A stretch of 64,000 bases of DNA from assembly GCF_900091445.1 (NCBI RefSeq), contig NZ_LT607733.1, positions 881,001 to 945,000 on the forward strand. Reading direction: 5' to 3'. Position 1 is the stretch's first letter. The number at the start of each line of letters is the position of its first letter. The DNA is from Micromonospora echinofusca (GTDB lineage Bacteria > Actinomycetota > Actinomycetes > Mycobacteriales > Micromonosporaceae). Made by a program: the position numbers and the translations under genes. This document shows, piece after piece, positions 26,430 to 35,832 of the stretch. The notes beneath the pieces are model-generated. The model ran no database searches and was not told where the DNA came from. It worked only from the letters and a program-made list of their open reading frames with translations.

Positions 26430-27653
26430 TCAGGGGCCGCAGTAGAGCAGGCGGTTCGGCGTGCCGCTGACCACGCCCGTCACCACCCCGATCGTCGCCC
26501 GGCCGGTCAGGTGGGCCGCGACCTGGGCGGGACTCCAGGTCGGGTTGGCCGAGAGGGCGAGCGCGGCGCAGCCGGCGACGTGCGCCGCGGCCATCGAGCC
26601 GCCGCTGATGGTGACCGCCGCCGCGTCGCCGGTGTGCCAGGTGGAGGTGATGTTGGCACCGGGGGCGTACAGGTCGAGGCAACTGCCGTAGTTGCCGCTC
26701 GGCATCCGGGCGTCGGTGATGGTGGTTCCGGCCACGGTGAGCGCCGCCGCTATCCGGGCGGGGGAGTAGTTGCAGGCGTTGGCGTTCGAGCTGCCGGCCG
26801 TGACGACGTAGGTCACCCCGGACGCGATCGACCGGTTCACCGCGGCGTCCAGCGCCGTGCTCGCGCCGCCGCCGAGCGCCAGCAGCGCCACCGCCGGCCG
26901 GACGGCGTTCGCCGTGACCCAGTCCACCCCGGCGATCACCTGGGAGAACGTGCCGCTGCCCGCGCAGTTGAGCACCCGCACCGGCCGCAGCCGGACCTCC
27001 TTGGCCACCCCGTGCAGGGTGCCGCCGACGGTCCCGGCGAGGTGGGTGCCGTGGCCGTTGCAGTCGTCCGCCGGGCCGCCGTCGACCAGGTCGACCCCGC
27101 CGCCGGCCCGGACGCCGAAGTCGCCGTGCGTGCTCCGGATGCCCGTGTCGATGACGTACGCGTGCACGTTGTGCGCGGTGTTCGGGTAGGCGTACCGGCC
27201 GTCGAGCGGGAGGCGGCGCTGGTCGATCCGGTCCAGCCCCCACGACGGCGGGTTGAGCTGCACGCCCGGCCCGACGAGGGTCACCACGCGGTCCCGTTCC
27301 ACGTACGCCACGGTCGGGTCGGCGGCGAGCCGTCGGGCCGCCCGCTCGGGCAGGTGCGCCACGAATCCGCTGAGCGCGTGCCCGTAGACGCGGCCGACGG
27401 TGGCCCCGTAGCGGTCGGCCAGCCGGCCGGCGGCGTCCGTGACGGCGGCCCGCCGACCGTCGGGGTGCCCGAGCGCGTCGTCCCTGAGCACCACCACGTA
27501 TGCGTCGGTCACGGCGCTCGCGGCGTCGGCGTGCAGGATCCCGCCGGTGGCCGGGTTCGCCGCCGCGGGGGTGCCCATCGCGGCGACGACCGTGGCGGCG
27601 GCGAGTACGCCCACCGCGCGGGCGCGCCATCGCCGGGTACGGGGAAGTGTCAT
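26430..27653 (-). CDS. Secreted subtilisin-like (S8) protease with altered oxyanion hole
   Basis: 407 residues: signal peptide (to about 32), I9-type propeptide (about 50-125), and a proteinase-K-like catalytic domain. Asp169 (YVIDTGI), His201 (NGHGTHLAG) and Ser353 ([12 protein letters not shown]) are present. The oxyanion-hole Asn, expected in the AAGN-type motif, is Ser288 ([11 protein letters not shown]), and the usual Pro after GTSMA is Ala. It may be weakly active or specialised. Sits downstream of the Hsp70-like gene, same strand, 115 bases apart. Confidence 0.9.
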   Translation of the reverse strand: MTLPRTRRWRARAVGVLAAATVVAAMGTPAAANPATGGILHADAASAVTDAYVVVLRDDALGHPDGRRAAVTDAAGRLADRYGATVGRVYGHALSGFVAHLPERAARRLAADPTVAYVERDRVVTLVGPGVQLNPPSWGLDRIDQRRLPLDGRYAYPNTAHNVHAYVIDTGIRSTHGDFGVRAGGGVDLVDGGPADDCNGHGTHLAGTVGGTLHGVAKEVRLRPVRVLNCAGSGTFSQVIAGVDWVTANAVRPAVALLALGGGASTALDAAVNRSIASGVTYVVTAGSSNANACNYSPARIAAALTVAGTTITDARMPSGNYGSCLDLYAPGANITSTWHTGDAAAVTISGGSMAAAHVAGCAALALSANPTWSPAQVAAHLTGRATIGVVTGVVSGTPNRLLYCGP

Positions 27654-27768
27654 CTGCCGGTCCTCCTCCTGTCGACCCCGCGCCGGCTCGTGACCGACGC
27701 GAAGCTGCCTGGCCGTTGAGAGGAGGCTATCGGCTATATAGATCCTTATGAATCGCTGTCGGGAACGG

Positions 27769-30700
27769 CTACTCGGCGAACCGGTAGAGCACGAATCCGT
27801 ACGGGGACTGCGCCCCGGCGTCCCCGCTCTGTCTTCCGGCGCCGCAGACGATCACGCTGGTGTTCCACGAGCAGCTGTCGCTGCGTACGTCCTTCAACTG
27901 GCCCAGCTCGGCCACCTCGCCCGAGCCCACCGACATCCCGGCGACGCTGCGGTCGTCCTCGATCGAGCTCGGCGGGTCGGCGAGGAGGAGCACGTTGCCC
28001 GCGTCGAGTCGGACCGCCACCCCGCCGCGCTCGGAGAGCACGGCGCGACCGTCGGGGCCGAACAGCGTGCCGGCCGCCTCCGGGGTGGTCCGTCGGGCGA
28101 GCAGGTGCTCACCGAGCGGCACCAGCAGGGTCGCCTCCGGCGCCTTCCAGCGGGTCCACTTCTCCTCGGTCGCCGCCACGACCTCGGCGGTCTCGCCGTC
28201 GCCCCCGGTCACCTCCAGGAGGCACGCCCGGTGCTCGCCGCAGGGCACCAGCGACTTCGGCCGGCGCCGGTCGTCCTCCGCGGTGTAGAGCACCTTCGGC
28301 TGGGCGTCGCTCGTCAGGTCGTACGCCAGCAGCTGGTAGCCGGCGTCGTCGCGCGCCACGTAGAGCCGGTCCTCGTGCGCCACCACCAGGTCGTCGTGGT
28401 CGGCCACCCCGGCTCGGGTGGAGACCACCCGGCCGCTGCCCATCTCGATCAGCCGGACGGACCGGTCCGCGCCCACCTGCACGATCCGGCTGACGTCCCC
28501 GCGCCACGGATCGCGCGGGGAACCGTCGAGGAAGGCCGGGCCGGCCAGCGCCTTGTCGGTGGTCACCGGGTGGACGGCGGTGCGCGTGTTGTCGTACTCG
28601 TCGCGCGGGCTGGGCTGCGCCCAGATCTCCCCGCCGTCGCGCAGACGCAGCCCGACGAGCCGCTTGCCGGTGCGGTCGACCTGCACCGCGACGCCGTCGC
28701 CGAAGAGGACGTCGTCGTCGCCCAGGATCGGCCGGCGCCACCGCTGGTCGCCAGAGGCGCCGTCGAGCAGCACCAGGTCGCGGGGGGTGTCGTCGCCGAT
28801 GGCGTCGGCGACGACCGCGACCGCGCCGGGCAGCGCGACGATCCGCTCCCACCGCTCGGAGGTCGCCGCCGTCTGTCTGCGCCACTTCACCGCGCCGGTG
28901 CCGGCGTCGAGCGCCACCACCTCCAGCCGCCCGTCGTCGAGCGGATATCCGAGGTACGCCCGGTCGCCGAGGACGGCGGTGAACATGTCCGCCGGGCGCT
29001 GCGTGCCGGCGGGCACCCGGGTCAGCTGGTCGACGGTGCGGAACTCCAGGGCCGGGTAGCGGTCCCGGGTCAGGTACAGCAGGGCCGCGGTCGCCACGCC
29101 GGCCAGCGCGAGGACGGCGGCGAGCGAGATCCAGAGCGCCCGGCGTCGGGGGAGCGCCAGCCCGCTCCGGCCGCCGCCGGGCGACGGCGACACCGGCGTC
29201 CCGGAGACGGGTACGCCTGAAGGCGCCCCGGCAGGACCGCCCGGCGTCGCGTGGGACGCCCCGCCTCCGGCCGGTGCGCCCGGGGCCGGCGTCCCCGACG
29301 GGACGTACGGCACCGCGCCCGCGGACGACGACGCAGCCGGCGCCCACGGCGACGGGCCTGTGCCCGGCGGCGCGAACGAGGCCGGTCCCGCGCCCGGCGG
29401 TGCGAACGGCGAGGGGCCTGCGCCCGGCGGCGCGAACGAGGCCGGACCCGCGCCCGGCGGTGCGAAGGGAGTGGCCGGTGCCGGTGCGGCGGGCACGGTC
29501 GGGGCGGTCGGCGCCAGCCCGGCGGGCATGACCGGTGTGACGCCCTCCGGTCCGGCGACGGCGGTCGGCGTGGGGGCCGAGCCGGCGGGCACGGTCGGCG
29601 CACTGCCGTCCCGGCCGCCGACGCCGTCGTCCGGCACGTCGGGCGCTGCTGGGGCGGCGGCCTGTGGCGCCGGCGCGAGGGGACCCGGTCGTGGTGCTCC
29701 GGCCGGTTGCGCCGGTGCGACGGCGGGTGCGGCGAAGGCGTCGGCGGCCCGGGCGCGCCGGGGCAGGGGCAGGTCGGTCAGCGCCCCCTCGGCCACGGGC
29801 AGCTCCGGCTGCTCCAGCACGGTCGGGGCGACGGCCAGCTCGGCGTGCAGCAGCCGGGCCACCATCGGCATCCGGGTGGCGCCGCCGACCAGGAACAGGC
29901 CGGAGAGCTGCTGCGCGTCGAGGCCGGCCGACGCGATCACCTCCCGGGTCACCGCCACCGCCCGACCCAGCAGCGGCGCGGCCACCCGCTCCAGGTCGGC
30001 CCGGGTGAGCGTGACCGCCGCCTCCACCCCCGGTACGGCCACCGGCGCGGCCGGCACCCGCGACAGCATCTCCTTGGCGCCCCGGACGTTCTCCCAGAGT
30101 TCGTGGCGCTCCCGCCACTGGGTCGCGGACTCCGGACGGGTCAGCCGCTCCCACCGGTCGGGGTGCGCCTCGGCCACCAGCTCACCGAGGCGACCCAGCA
30201 GGGCGGCGTCCACGTCCAGGCCACCGAGGTCGTCGGCGCCGCCCGCCGTGACGACCGTGAACCCGGAGTCGCCCCACGGGTCCGCGCCCTCGTTGCGCAG
30301 CACCGCGACGTCCAGCGTCCCGGCGCCGAAGTCGAAGACCGCGATCGTCCCGCCCACCGGCACCGGGCGGCGCAGCACCTGGGTGTAGTAGCGGGCGGCG
30401 GCCACCGGCTCCCGCAGCAGCCGGGTGCCCGGCGGCGTGGGACCGGAGAGCGTGTGCTCGGCCGCCGACGGCCAGCCGGCCGCCGCCAGGGCGTCGGCCA
30501 GCACCTGGCGCCGGGCCGCGTCCCAGGTCGCCGGGCAGGTGAGCACCGCCGGAGGCAGGAACCCGACCGCCTCGACGGCCGCCCGGGCCACCGCGTGCAG
30601 CGTCGCGGCCAGCAGCTCGGCTGGCGGGTAACGGCGATCGCCCAGCAGCACCGTGGGCTCGTCGATGCGCCGCTTCGGGTTGGGCTCGTACCGGCCCGGG

Positions 30701-30897
30701 TCGGTCCGGGCCAGCCGCTGGGCGTCCCGGCCGGCGTGCAGCAGCCCGTCCGCGTCGGCGTACACGCCCGAGGGGATGATCGGCTGCCCGTCCACGAGCA
30801 GCGGGCGGGTGTGCCCGTCGGGCCGGCGCAGCACGGCGACGGTGTGGGACGTGCCGAGGTCGACGCCGAGGGCGTACCCCTCGTGCTGGCCTGCCAT
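27769..30897 (-). CDS. Hsp70-like ATPase fused to a membrane helix and a PQQ-type beta-propeller
   Basis: 1042 residues. Residues 1 to about 370 are an Hsp70/actin-type nucleotide-binding domain: [26 protein letters not shown] and [13 protein letters not shown]. No Hsp70 substrate-binding domain follows. Instead there is a long Pro/Ala/Gly linker with four 10-residue repeats of the [10 protein letters not shown] type, one membrane helix ([21 protein letters not shown]) and an exported C-terminal half with propeller blades ([26 protein letters not shown]). Predicted inside-out topology: ATPase in the cytoplasm, sensor or scaffold outside. Function not established; envelope sensing is my guess. 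Confidence 0.88.
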   Translation of the reverse strand: MAGQHEGYALGVDLGTSHTVAVLRRPDGHTRPLLVDGQPIIPSGVYADADGLLHAGRDAQRLARTDPGRYEPNPKRRIDEPTVLLGDRRYPPAELLAATLHAVARAAVEAVGFLPPAVLTCPATWDAARRQVLADALAAAGWPSAAEHTLSGPTPPGTRLLREPVAAARYYTQVLRRPVPVGGTIAVFDFGAGTLDVAVLRNEGADPWGDSGFTVVTAGGADDLGGLDVDAALLGRLGELVAEAHPDRWERLTRPESATQWRERHELWENVRGAKEMLSRVPAAPVAVPGVEAAVTLTRADLERVAAPLLGRAVAVTREVIASAGLDAQQLSGLFLVGGATRMPMVARLLHAELAVAPTVLEQPELPVAEGALTDLPLPRRARAADAFAAPAVAPAQPAGAPRPGPLAPAPQAAAPAAPDVPDDGVGGRDGSAPTVPAGSAPTPTAVAGPEGVTPVMPAGLAPTAPTVPAAPAPATPFAPPGAGPASFAPPGAGPSPFAPPGAGPASFAPPGTGPSPWAPAASSSAGAVPYVPSGTPAPGAPAGGGASHATPGGPAGAPSGVPVSGTPVSPSPGGGRSGLALPRRRALWISLAAVLALAGVATAALLYLTRDRYPALEFRTVDQLTRVPAGTQRPADMFTAVLGDRAYLGYPLDDGRLEVVALDAGTGAVKWRRQTAATSERWERIVALPGAVAVVADAIGDDTPRDLVLLDGASGDQRWRRPILGDDDVLFGDGVAVQVDRTGKRLVGLRLRDGGEIWAQPSPRDEYDNTRTAVHPVTTDKALAGPAFLDGSPRDPWRGDVSRIVQVGADRSVRLIEMGSGRVVSTRAGVADHDDLVVAHEDRLYVARDDAGYQLLAYDLTSDAQPKVLYTAEDDRRRPKSLVPCGEHRACLLEVTGGDGETAEVVAATEEKWTRWKAPEATLLVPLGEHLLARRTTPEAAGTLFGPDGRAVLSERGGVAVRLDAGNVLLLADPPSSIEDDRSVAGMSVGSGEVAELGQLKDVRSDSCSWNTSVIVCGAGRQSGDAGAQSPYGFVLYRFAE
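29345..29470 (-). repeat. Tandem 30-bp repeats in the Hsp70-propeller linker
   Basis: Four near-identical 30-base units, alternating in two versions (so also a 60-base repeat), encode [10 protein letters not shown] / [10 protein letters not shown]. Copy number may vary between strains by slippage. Confidence 0.8.
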
Positions 30898-31003
30898 CTG
30901 CCGTTACCTCCGCGGGACGAGGGGATGCCCGGCCCCGCATGGTACGCAGCAGCCGCACCGGCGCCGATCCCGCCCTGACGGGCGGCTCAGGCTGCGCGGG
31001 CCG

Positions 31004-31870
31004 TCAGCCGACGATCAGGTCCAGGCCGGCGATCTGGTCCGGGTCGGCGACCACCTCGATGCCGAGGATCCGGTCGGTAACCACGAAGCTGAGCACCAGG
31101 CGCGTACGGCCGTCGACGAGCACCACCGCTCCCGGCGCGCCGTCGACGAACGCCGGCACCGCCCCCTGCGCCTTGCCGGAGAAGAAGTCGGCCACCGTGG
31201 CCGAGCCGCGAGCCTCGCCGGCCCCGCCCATCCGCACGGCCGCCGCGTCGGAACGCAGGACGACGTGCGGGTCGAGCAGGGCGAGCAGGTCGTCGAAACG
31301 CCCCTCGCGGGACGCGGCGAGGAACGCCTGGACGACCCCTCGCTGCCGCGCCCGGTCGGCCTCCGGCGCCGGCGACCCGCCCTGCACGCGTCGGCGGGCC
31401 CGGCTGGCGATCTGCCGTACGGCGGCCGGGCTGCGGTCGACCACGGGCGCGAGCTCGTCGAAGGAGACCGCGAACATGTCGTGCAGCACGAACACCAGCC
31501 GCTCGGTGGGGCCGAGGGTCCGCAGCACCACGTCCAGCGCGCGCCCGACCGACTCCGTGAGCATCGCCTCCCGCTCCGGGTCGGCCTCGCCGGCCGCGGC
31601 CGTGGTCGACTCGTCGGCGGCCACGTCGGTGGGCCGCTCGTGCCGCACGGCGCTGGAGCCCAGCCGGTCGAGGCAGACCCGCCCGACGGTGGTGGTGAGC
31701 CAGCCCGGCAGGTTCTCGATGCCGTCGACGTCGGCGCGGCTGAGCCGCAGCCAGGTGTCCTGGACCGCGTCGTCGGCCTCCGCCCCGGAGCCGAGCATCC
31801 GTCGGGCCACGGAGCGCAGCCGTTGGCGCTGCTCCTCGAAGCGCTCGGCGAGCAGGTCGGTGTCGCTCAC
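31004..31870 (-). CDS. sigJ: ECF sigma factor, ECF41/SigJ type with SnoaL-like tail
   Basis: Regions 2 and 4 occupy the first 180 residues (LAERFEEQRQRLRSVARRMLG, AEDADD-like DDAVQDTWLRL, then a helix-turn-helix with LGPTERLVFVLHDMF and SPAAVRQIASRARRRV). The C-terminal 120 residues form the SnoaL-like extension that, in ECF41 factors, replaces a separate anti-sigma factor; ADPDQIAGL resembles the NPDKL motif. GTG at 31870 (288 residues) is preferred because the frame's upstream GTG at 31927 would put the divergent promoter inside the coding region. Divergent to its usual AhpD-like partner. Confidence 0.87.
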   Translation of the reverse strand: MSDTDLLAERFEEQRQRLRSVARRMLGSGAEADDAVQDTWLRLSRADVDGIENLPGWLTTTVGRVCLDRLGSSAVRHERPTDVAADESTTAAAGEADPEREAMLTESVGRALDVVLRTLGPTERLVFVLHDMFAVSFDELAPVVDRSPAAVRQIASRARRRVQGGSPAPEADRARQRGVVQAFLAASREGRFDDLLALLDPHVVLRSDAAAVRMGGAGEARGSATVADFFSGKAQGAVPAFVDGAPGAVVLVDGRTRLVLSFVVTDRILGIEVVADPDQIAGLDLIVG

Positions 31871-31921
31871 GGCACCGCCATCCCGGTCGGCCTCCGGCCC
31901 TCGTGTGGCCGGGGTCACATC

Positions 31922-31948
31922 TGTCACATCGCCCCTCCGGCTGTCGAC
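31922..31948 (+). promoter_or_regulatory. Putative ECF41-type promoter for the AhpD-like gene
   Basis: TGTCACA at 31922-31928, then 16 bases, then CGAC at 31945-31948. ECF41 target promoters are reported as TGTCACA with a CGTC -10 element about 16 bases away; the -10 here differs by one base. It points towards the gene at 32017. Confidence 0.6.
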
Positions 31949-32016
31949 AGCAGGGTGACGAAGAAGGAAGCGCTGCGGCGGGGGCGTCGGCAGCGTAACA
32001 GGAAGGACGGCACGCG

Positions 32017-32481
32017 ATGTCCGTACAGGCCCGTATGCAGAACCCCACGACCCTGCTTCCCGATGCCGTGAAGGCGATCAATCTGCTCTACAAGGCGGCC
32101 CACTCGGCCGGGGTCCCGGGCAGCACCCTGGAACTGGTCCACCTGCGGGCCAGCCAGATCAACGGGTGCAGCGCCTGCGTCGATTCCGGTGCCCGCAACG
32201 CCCGGAAGGCGGGGGAGACCGAGGAGCGGCTGTTCGCGCTGGCCGCCTGGCGGGAGACCCCGTACTTCACCGACGCGGAGCGGGCCGCGCTCGCGCTCGC
32301 CGAGTCCGCCACGCGGCTCGCCGACCGGGCCGACCCCGTGCCGGACGAGGTGTGGAACGAGGCCGCCCGGCACTTCGAGGAGAAGGAGCTGGCCGCGCTG
32401 GTGCTCTGGCTCGCCACCACCAACTTCTTCAACCGGTTGAACGCGACCACCCGCCAGCCCGCCCCGCAGCACTGGGGCTGA
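32017..32481 (+). CDS. AhpD-like carboxymuconolactone decarboxylase-family protein
   Basis: 154 residues with the CxxC redox pair of the AhpD/CMD fold in NGCSACVDSG (about 46-55). Likely a peroxidase-type or thiol-disulfide enzyme rather than a true decarboxylase. AGGAAGGA at 32000-32007 precedes the ATG. ECF41 sigma factors usually control a neighbouring carboxymuconolactone decarboxylase/oxidoreductase gene, and a matching promoter lies upstream. Confidence 0.9.
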   Translation: MSVQARMQNPTTLLPDAVKAINLLYKAAHSAGVPGSTLELVHLRASQINGCSACVDSGARNARKAGETEERLFALAAWRETPYFTDAERAALALAESATRLADRADPVPDEVWNEAARHFEEKELAALVLWLATTNFFNRLNATTRQPAPQHWG

Positions 32482-32489
32482 GCGGCCGC

Positions 32490-32531
32490 CGACCCGGGCG
32501 TACGGCGGTACGCCACCGCACGCCCGGGTCG
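32490..32531. terminator. Bidirectional hairpin terminator
   Basis: 12-bp perfect stem (32490-32501 with 32520-32531) between convergent genes. Confidence 0.65.
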
Positions 32532-32544
32532 CCGCGTACGGTCG

Positions 32545-32964
32545 TCAGACGGTGTGCAGCAGCCGGAAGCACTGGAGCAGCACCGGGGTGTCGTCGTCGA
32601 CGGTGAAGCCCGGATCGCCCAGCTCCGCGCGCACCTCCGCGCTGTGCCAGAACGTCTCGTGCCCGGCCCGCCACTGCGCCACCGACTCGTACCCCTCGCC
32701 CTCGTCGAGGGCGTGTCGCAGATCGACGTCGCCGAGCCGGACCGCCCGCACGTCGGTCGTCTCGATCACCGCGACCCGCCGGCCCGCCGAGTCGACCACC
32801 GCCGATCGCTGCCCGACCTCGGGCAGCGGCTCGTCCGTCCGCTCGTAGCCGAGCACGAGGCTGGACGTCGAGGTCTTCGCGCCGGACAGGATCGCGGCCA
32901 CCAACTGGTCCCGCAGCGGCCCCGGGAAGGCGAACTCCGCAGCCGGAAGGTCATCGAGTTCCAC
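32545..32964 (-). CDS. ASCH domain protein
   Basis: 139 residues, full-length ASCH domain: FPGPLRDQLVAAILSGAKTSTSSL, a central TTDVRAVRLGDVDLRHALDEGEGYES and W/H segments near the end. The ASCH fold is PUA-like and binds RNA; some members are amidohydrolases of modified nucleosides (for example N4-acetylcytidine). Start GTG at 32964. Confidence 0.85.
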   Translation of the reverse strand: MELDDLPAAEFAFPGPLRDQLVAAILSGAKTSTSSLVLGYERTDEPLPEVGQRSAVVDSAGRRVAVIETTDVRAVRLGDVDLRHALDEGEGYESVAQWRAGHETFWHSAEVRAELGDPGFTVDDDTPVLLQCFRLLHTV

Positions 32965-33292
32965 GTCGACAGGCTAACCACGTCGCACGGCGGTCGCCTT
33001 CCGATCGTCGTGGCGTCGCTCGCCGACCGGTACCCGAGGACTCACCTGGCGGTGGTGCGGCTTGGGCTGCGCAGATCACCGTCCGTCAGGGGCGCTCGAT
33101 CGTCGGGGCCGGCGATGGCGAAAACGCCTGTCAGTCGGCCTCGGCCCTGCGACGAGAACGGCCCAGGTGCGGCGAGAACGCCGGCGACCTGGGCCGGAAG
33201 CTGTGGAGCAGACGACGGGATGGAACCTGCACCGTCAGGTCGAAGAGCGCCTCCCGGCGCTGCGATGCACCGGCCACCAACGGCCCTCGACG
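32965..33292. other. Intergenic region holding a decayed attachment-site copy
   Basis: 328 bases. It contains a copy of the tRNA-Gly downstream hairpin (cggcccagg/cctgggccg at 33159-33167 and 33188-33196) and, at 33204-33246, a degenerate copy of the 45-bp att core. No gene is supported. Confidence 0.7.
33204..33246. repeat. Decayed third att copy (outer boundary of older island)
   Basis: Begins tggagcagacgacggga and continues through caccgtcagg to cgaaga, aligning with the attL/attR core with several substitutions and two missing bases. The hairpin that precedes it (33159-33196) also matches the one next to attL and attR, which argues against chance. Confidence 0.75.
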
Positions 33293-33736
33293 CTAACTAC
33301 CCTTGATGTACGCGATCGTGGGCTTCTCCGAGTTGTACCGGACAAAATGGTCGGTATTGCTGAAGGTGTTGCACCGGTAACTGTCGCCTTCCTGGTCGAA
33401 GAAGTCGTAGTCGTAGTGCTCTTCGTTGGAGAATTCCAGCCGATAGGCATAGCCGCCGACTTCTTCCCCCGGCGTGTCGGTATTGGAGTGCAGCTTGTAC
33501 CGCGAGATGGCCGTCGTGGTCTTGAAACTGGCCTCGGTGGTTATCCAGTCGTTTCCACCAACGGGCCAGTCGCAGCTGATGCCGAAGTCGGTCTTCCCCT
33601 CGGGCGCAGCCGATCCGCCCTGGTCCGCGTCGGGTTCGCCGAGGTAGCCCACCTCGTACTTCTTCCCCTTGGCGCTGGTGAACTCCTTCCAGACGATGGC
33701 ATCCTCGTTTACTTTGACGGCAACCTTCTTCGCCAT
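33293..33736 (-). CDS. Unknown acidic, aromatic-rich protein
   Basis: 147 residues starting MAKKVAVKVNEDAIVWKEF. No signal peptide. Many Asp/Glu, Tyr and Phe (HYDYDFFDQEGDSY), suggesting a beta-rich soluble fold. ATG at 33736 follows an AGGTGGGA site; the longer frame has no support. GC content and codon use are lower than the chromosome, consistent with arrival on the older island. Not recognised. Confidence 0.6.
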   Translation of the reverse strand: MAKKVAVKVNEDAIVWKEFTSAKGKKYEVGYLGEPDADQGGSAAPEGKTDFGISCDWPVGGNDWITTEASFKTTTAISRYKLHSNTDTPGEEVGGYAYRLEFSNEEHYDYDFFDQEGDSYRCNTFSNTDHFVRYNSEKPTIAYIKGS

Positions 33737-34191
33737 TTCCCACCTTTTCGACAGGGCGGTTGTTGCTCCGCCTCGACATTCCTGGTGCGCGATCAATGGC
33801 CACGATAGGTGAGCGATCGGCAAAGCGACCTGATTTGCTCACTACCGCCTCGGCCTGGCGGTGTTTCGGTACCATGTCCCGGTGCCGTACCGCCCGATCG
33901 TGACCGCTGCCGACGGCTGGCGGGCCGAGGTCAGGCGCACGGGATGACCCCTCGGTGGGTGTAGCGACCCTGACCATGACGTCCGGGCCGGGCGCCGCCC
34001 AGGTGATCGGCGGGGCACCCGATGGGCGTACCGACGGACGATCCCGCTGTCCGAACCGACCTGGGCACTTACCGTGAGCCGGCGGGCCTCGGGCGTCGCA
34101 GTCCCGAGCGTTCGACAGGTGTCGAGTTGCTCGACAGGTGTCGAGTTGCTCGACCGGGGGCGTTTCCCCGACAAGAGACGGGAGATGGAGC
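33737..34191. promoter_or_regulatory. Divergent region with a tandem repeat
   Basis: 455 bases between the unknown gene and the SDR gene. Contains two exact 19-base tandem repeats just upstream of the SDR gene (listed separately). Nothing else recognised. Confidence 0.5.
34112..34154. repeat. Two exact 19-bp tandem repeats plus a partial third
   Basis: Unit tcgacaggtgtcgagttgc at 34112-34130 and 34131-34149, then tcgac. Each unit contains the near-palindrome CGACAGGTGTCG. The position, 40-80 bases before the SDR start, fits an operator. Confidence 0.75.
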
Positions 34192-34971
34192 GTGCGCGGA
34201 CTGACAGACAAGGTCGTGCTCGTCACCGGGGGCGGATACAGCCCCGATCAGGTCGGTTCCGGCCTCGGTCAATCCATGTGCGCGGAGCTTGCCAAGGAAG
34301 GGGCGAAGGTCGTCGTGTCCGACCTCTCCCTGGAACGCGCCAACGCGACGGTCGACCGGATCCGTGACGCCGGGGGAGACGCGATCGGGGTGGCGGCGGA
34401 CGTCACCGACGAGGCTTCGGTCCACGGCATGGTGAGCGCCGCCGTCGACGCGTACGGCCACGTCGACGTGCTGGTGAACAACGCCGGCGTGTTCGGCGCC
34501 TACCTACCGCTGCTCGACATCGAGACCAGCCAGTGGGAGCGCGTCATGGAGGTCGACCTGAAGGGCGTCTTCCTCGCGACGAAGGCCACGCTTCCCCACA
34601 TGCTGGAGCGCGGGAGCGGCGTCGTGATCAACGTTTCCTCAGCATCCGGGCTGGTCGCCAGCGAAGTCGGGGCCGAATACACCACGGCCAAGCACGGCGT
34701 CATCGGGCTGACGAAGCAGATCGCCTACGACTACGGCCACCGGGGCATCCGCGCCGTGGGCATCGGACCCGGCGTCATCAAGACGGCAGCGTTCGAGGGC
34801 GCGGAGATCACCAGCGACTTCCCGTTCTACGACCTGACGATGCAGGCCCCCGCGGGCCGGTACGGCGAACCCCACGAGGTGGCCCGGGCGGTCTGTTTCC
34901 TCGCGAGCGACGACGCCTCCTTCATCCACGGCCACACCATCCCGGTGGACGGCGGTTCCCCGATCAGGTGA
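34192..34971 (+). CDS. Short-chain dehydrogenase/reductase
   Basis: 259 residues, classical SDR. The cofactor loop is unusual: VTGGGYSPDQVGSGLGQSM inserts about seven residues between TGGG and the GxG. NNAG is present, catalytic Ser in NVSSASG, and Tyr/Lys in YTTAKHG. C-terminal IPVDGGSPIR is typical. GTG at 34192 follows GGGAG at 34180-34184. Substrate unknown. It is in the older island, after the tandem repeats. Confidence 0.88.
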   Translation: MRGLTDKVVLVTGGGYSPDQVGSGLGQSMCAELAKEGAKVVVSDLSLERANATVDRIRDAGGDAIGVAADVTDEASVHGMVSAAVDAYGHVDVLVNNAGVFGAYLPLLDIETSQWERVMEVDLKGVFLATKATLPHMLERGSGVVINVSSASGLVASEVGAEYTTAKHGVIGLTKQIAYDYGHRGIRAVGIGPGVIKTAAFEGAEITSDFPFYDLTMQAPAGRYGEPHEVARAVCFLASDDASFIHGHTIPVDGGSPIR

Positions 34972-35128
34972 TCCCACCGGCCGGCGCGGTCTGCGGCGCC
35001 GCTGCTGCCGGGCCGAGACAGCTGGCTGCGCCCTGCCGGGTCCGGAGCACCGGGATCGTTGCGGGCACCGCAACGGCCGGCAGCGTCGAAGGCTACGACT
35101 GCGGCGAGGGCCATGCTGGCGGGGTCGG

Positions 35129-35317
35129 GTGACTAGCCTGACCGCCGTGACGACCGTCGAGCAGCTTGAGCGGGACATGTGGCCGGACCCCGGCCCCGAC
35201 GGCACCTCTCTCGTCCGCCGCTGCACCGAGCTACGACGCAAGCCGGTGGCAGAGTTCACGATCGAGGATCTGCGCGTCATGCTCGGCCAGCGTGCGCGGA
35301 TGGACAACGAACTGTGA
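35129..35317 (+). pseudogene. Truncated CdiI-like (contact-dependent inhibition immunity) gene
   Basis: 62 codons. TVEQLERDMWPDPGPDGTSLVRRCTELRRKPVAEFTIEDLRVMLGQ matches, from memory, the N-terminal half of the CdiI-type immunity family (LRRKP..EFTVEDLRIMIGQ). The rest of the family, beginning with a conserved continuation after GQ, is missing; the frame ends at RARMDNEL. I see no adjacent toxin gene. Could still be expressed as a short protein. Confidence 0.55.
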
Positions 35318-35802
35318 CGCGGTGACGACCTGACCGTACGGCCTCCCGGGCGACCGGTTCCGTGGACGCGCTGCTGCACAAGGATCACTCCTGGCTGCCG
35401 AAGCCTTGGCCACCTTCCTCGCGGCCCCGCACCAGCGGGCTCCCAGCGGCGCGCCCACCGCCGCGACCGCGGCGGCGAACTGATCGACCACGCCGACCGG
35501 TTTGCCGAGGGGCGCGCTCACGCCGCGCGGCCCACCAGCCGGCCCCGAACGCCGCCACCGTGCGCCGAAGCCCGCGGCTGGGCGACGGTACGCGCCCTCA
35601 GCGGCATCCTCATCGGCGACAACGGCGTCCATGGCAGCCCGGGTCCTGGGAGCCTGGGGACCTTGGAACGGGCGGGTGGGACGGAGAGCGCCTCGGCGAC
35701 GCGTAGCGACGGCCGGATCCGTGGGTGACGCTCTGACGGTCTGCGGGGAGCTGCGACCTTCGGTCAACCTTTTCCGCCAGTCCAGGGTCTCTCTTTTCGT
35801 CG
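35318..35802. other. Gene-poor stretch in the older island
   Basis: 485 bases without a supported gene. One frame around 35480-35710 reads coding-like (for example AEARGWATVRALSGILIGD) but has no start or recognisable family, so it may be a gene remnant. Confidence 0.4.
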
Positions 35803-35832
35803 GTGACGCCTAGCCAGGACTGGAGAGTGCAG

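Noticed and set aside
29345..29470. CRISPR-like array
   Set aside because: The 30-base repeats are contiguous, without spacers, and encode an in-frame protein linker. No other CRISPR or cas features are seen in the window.
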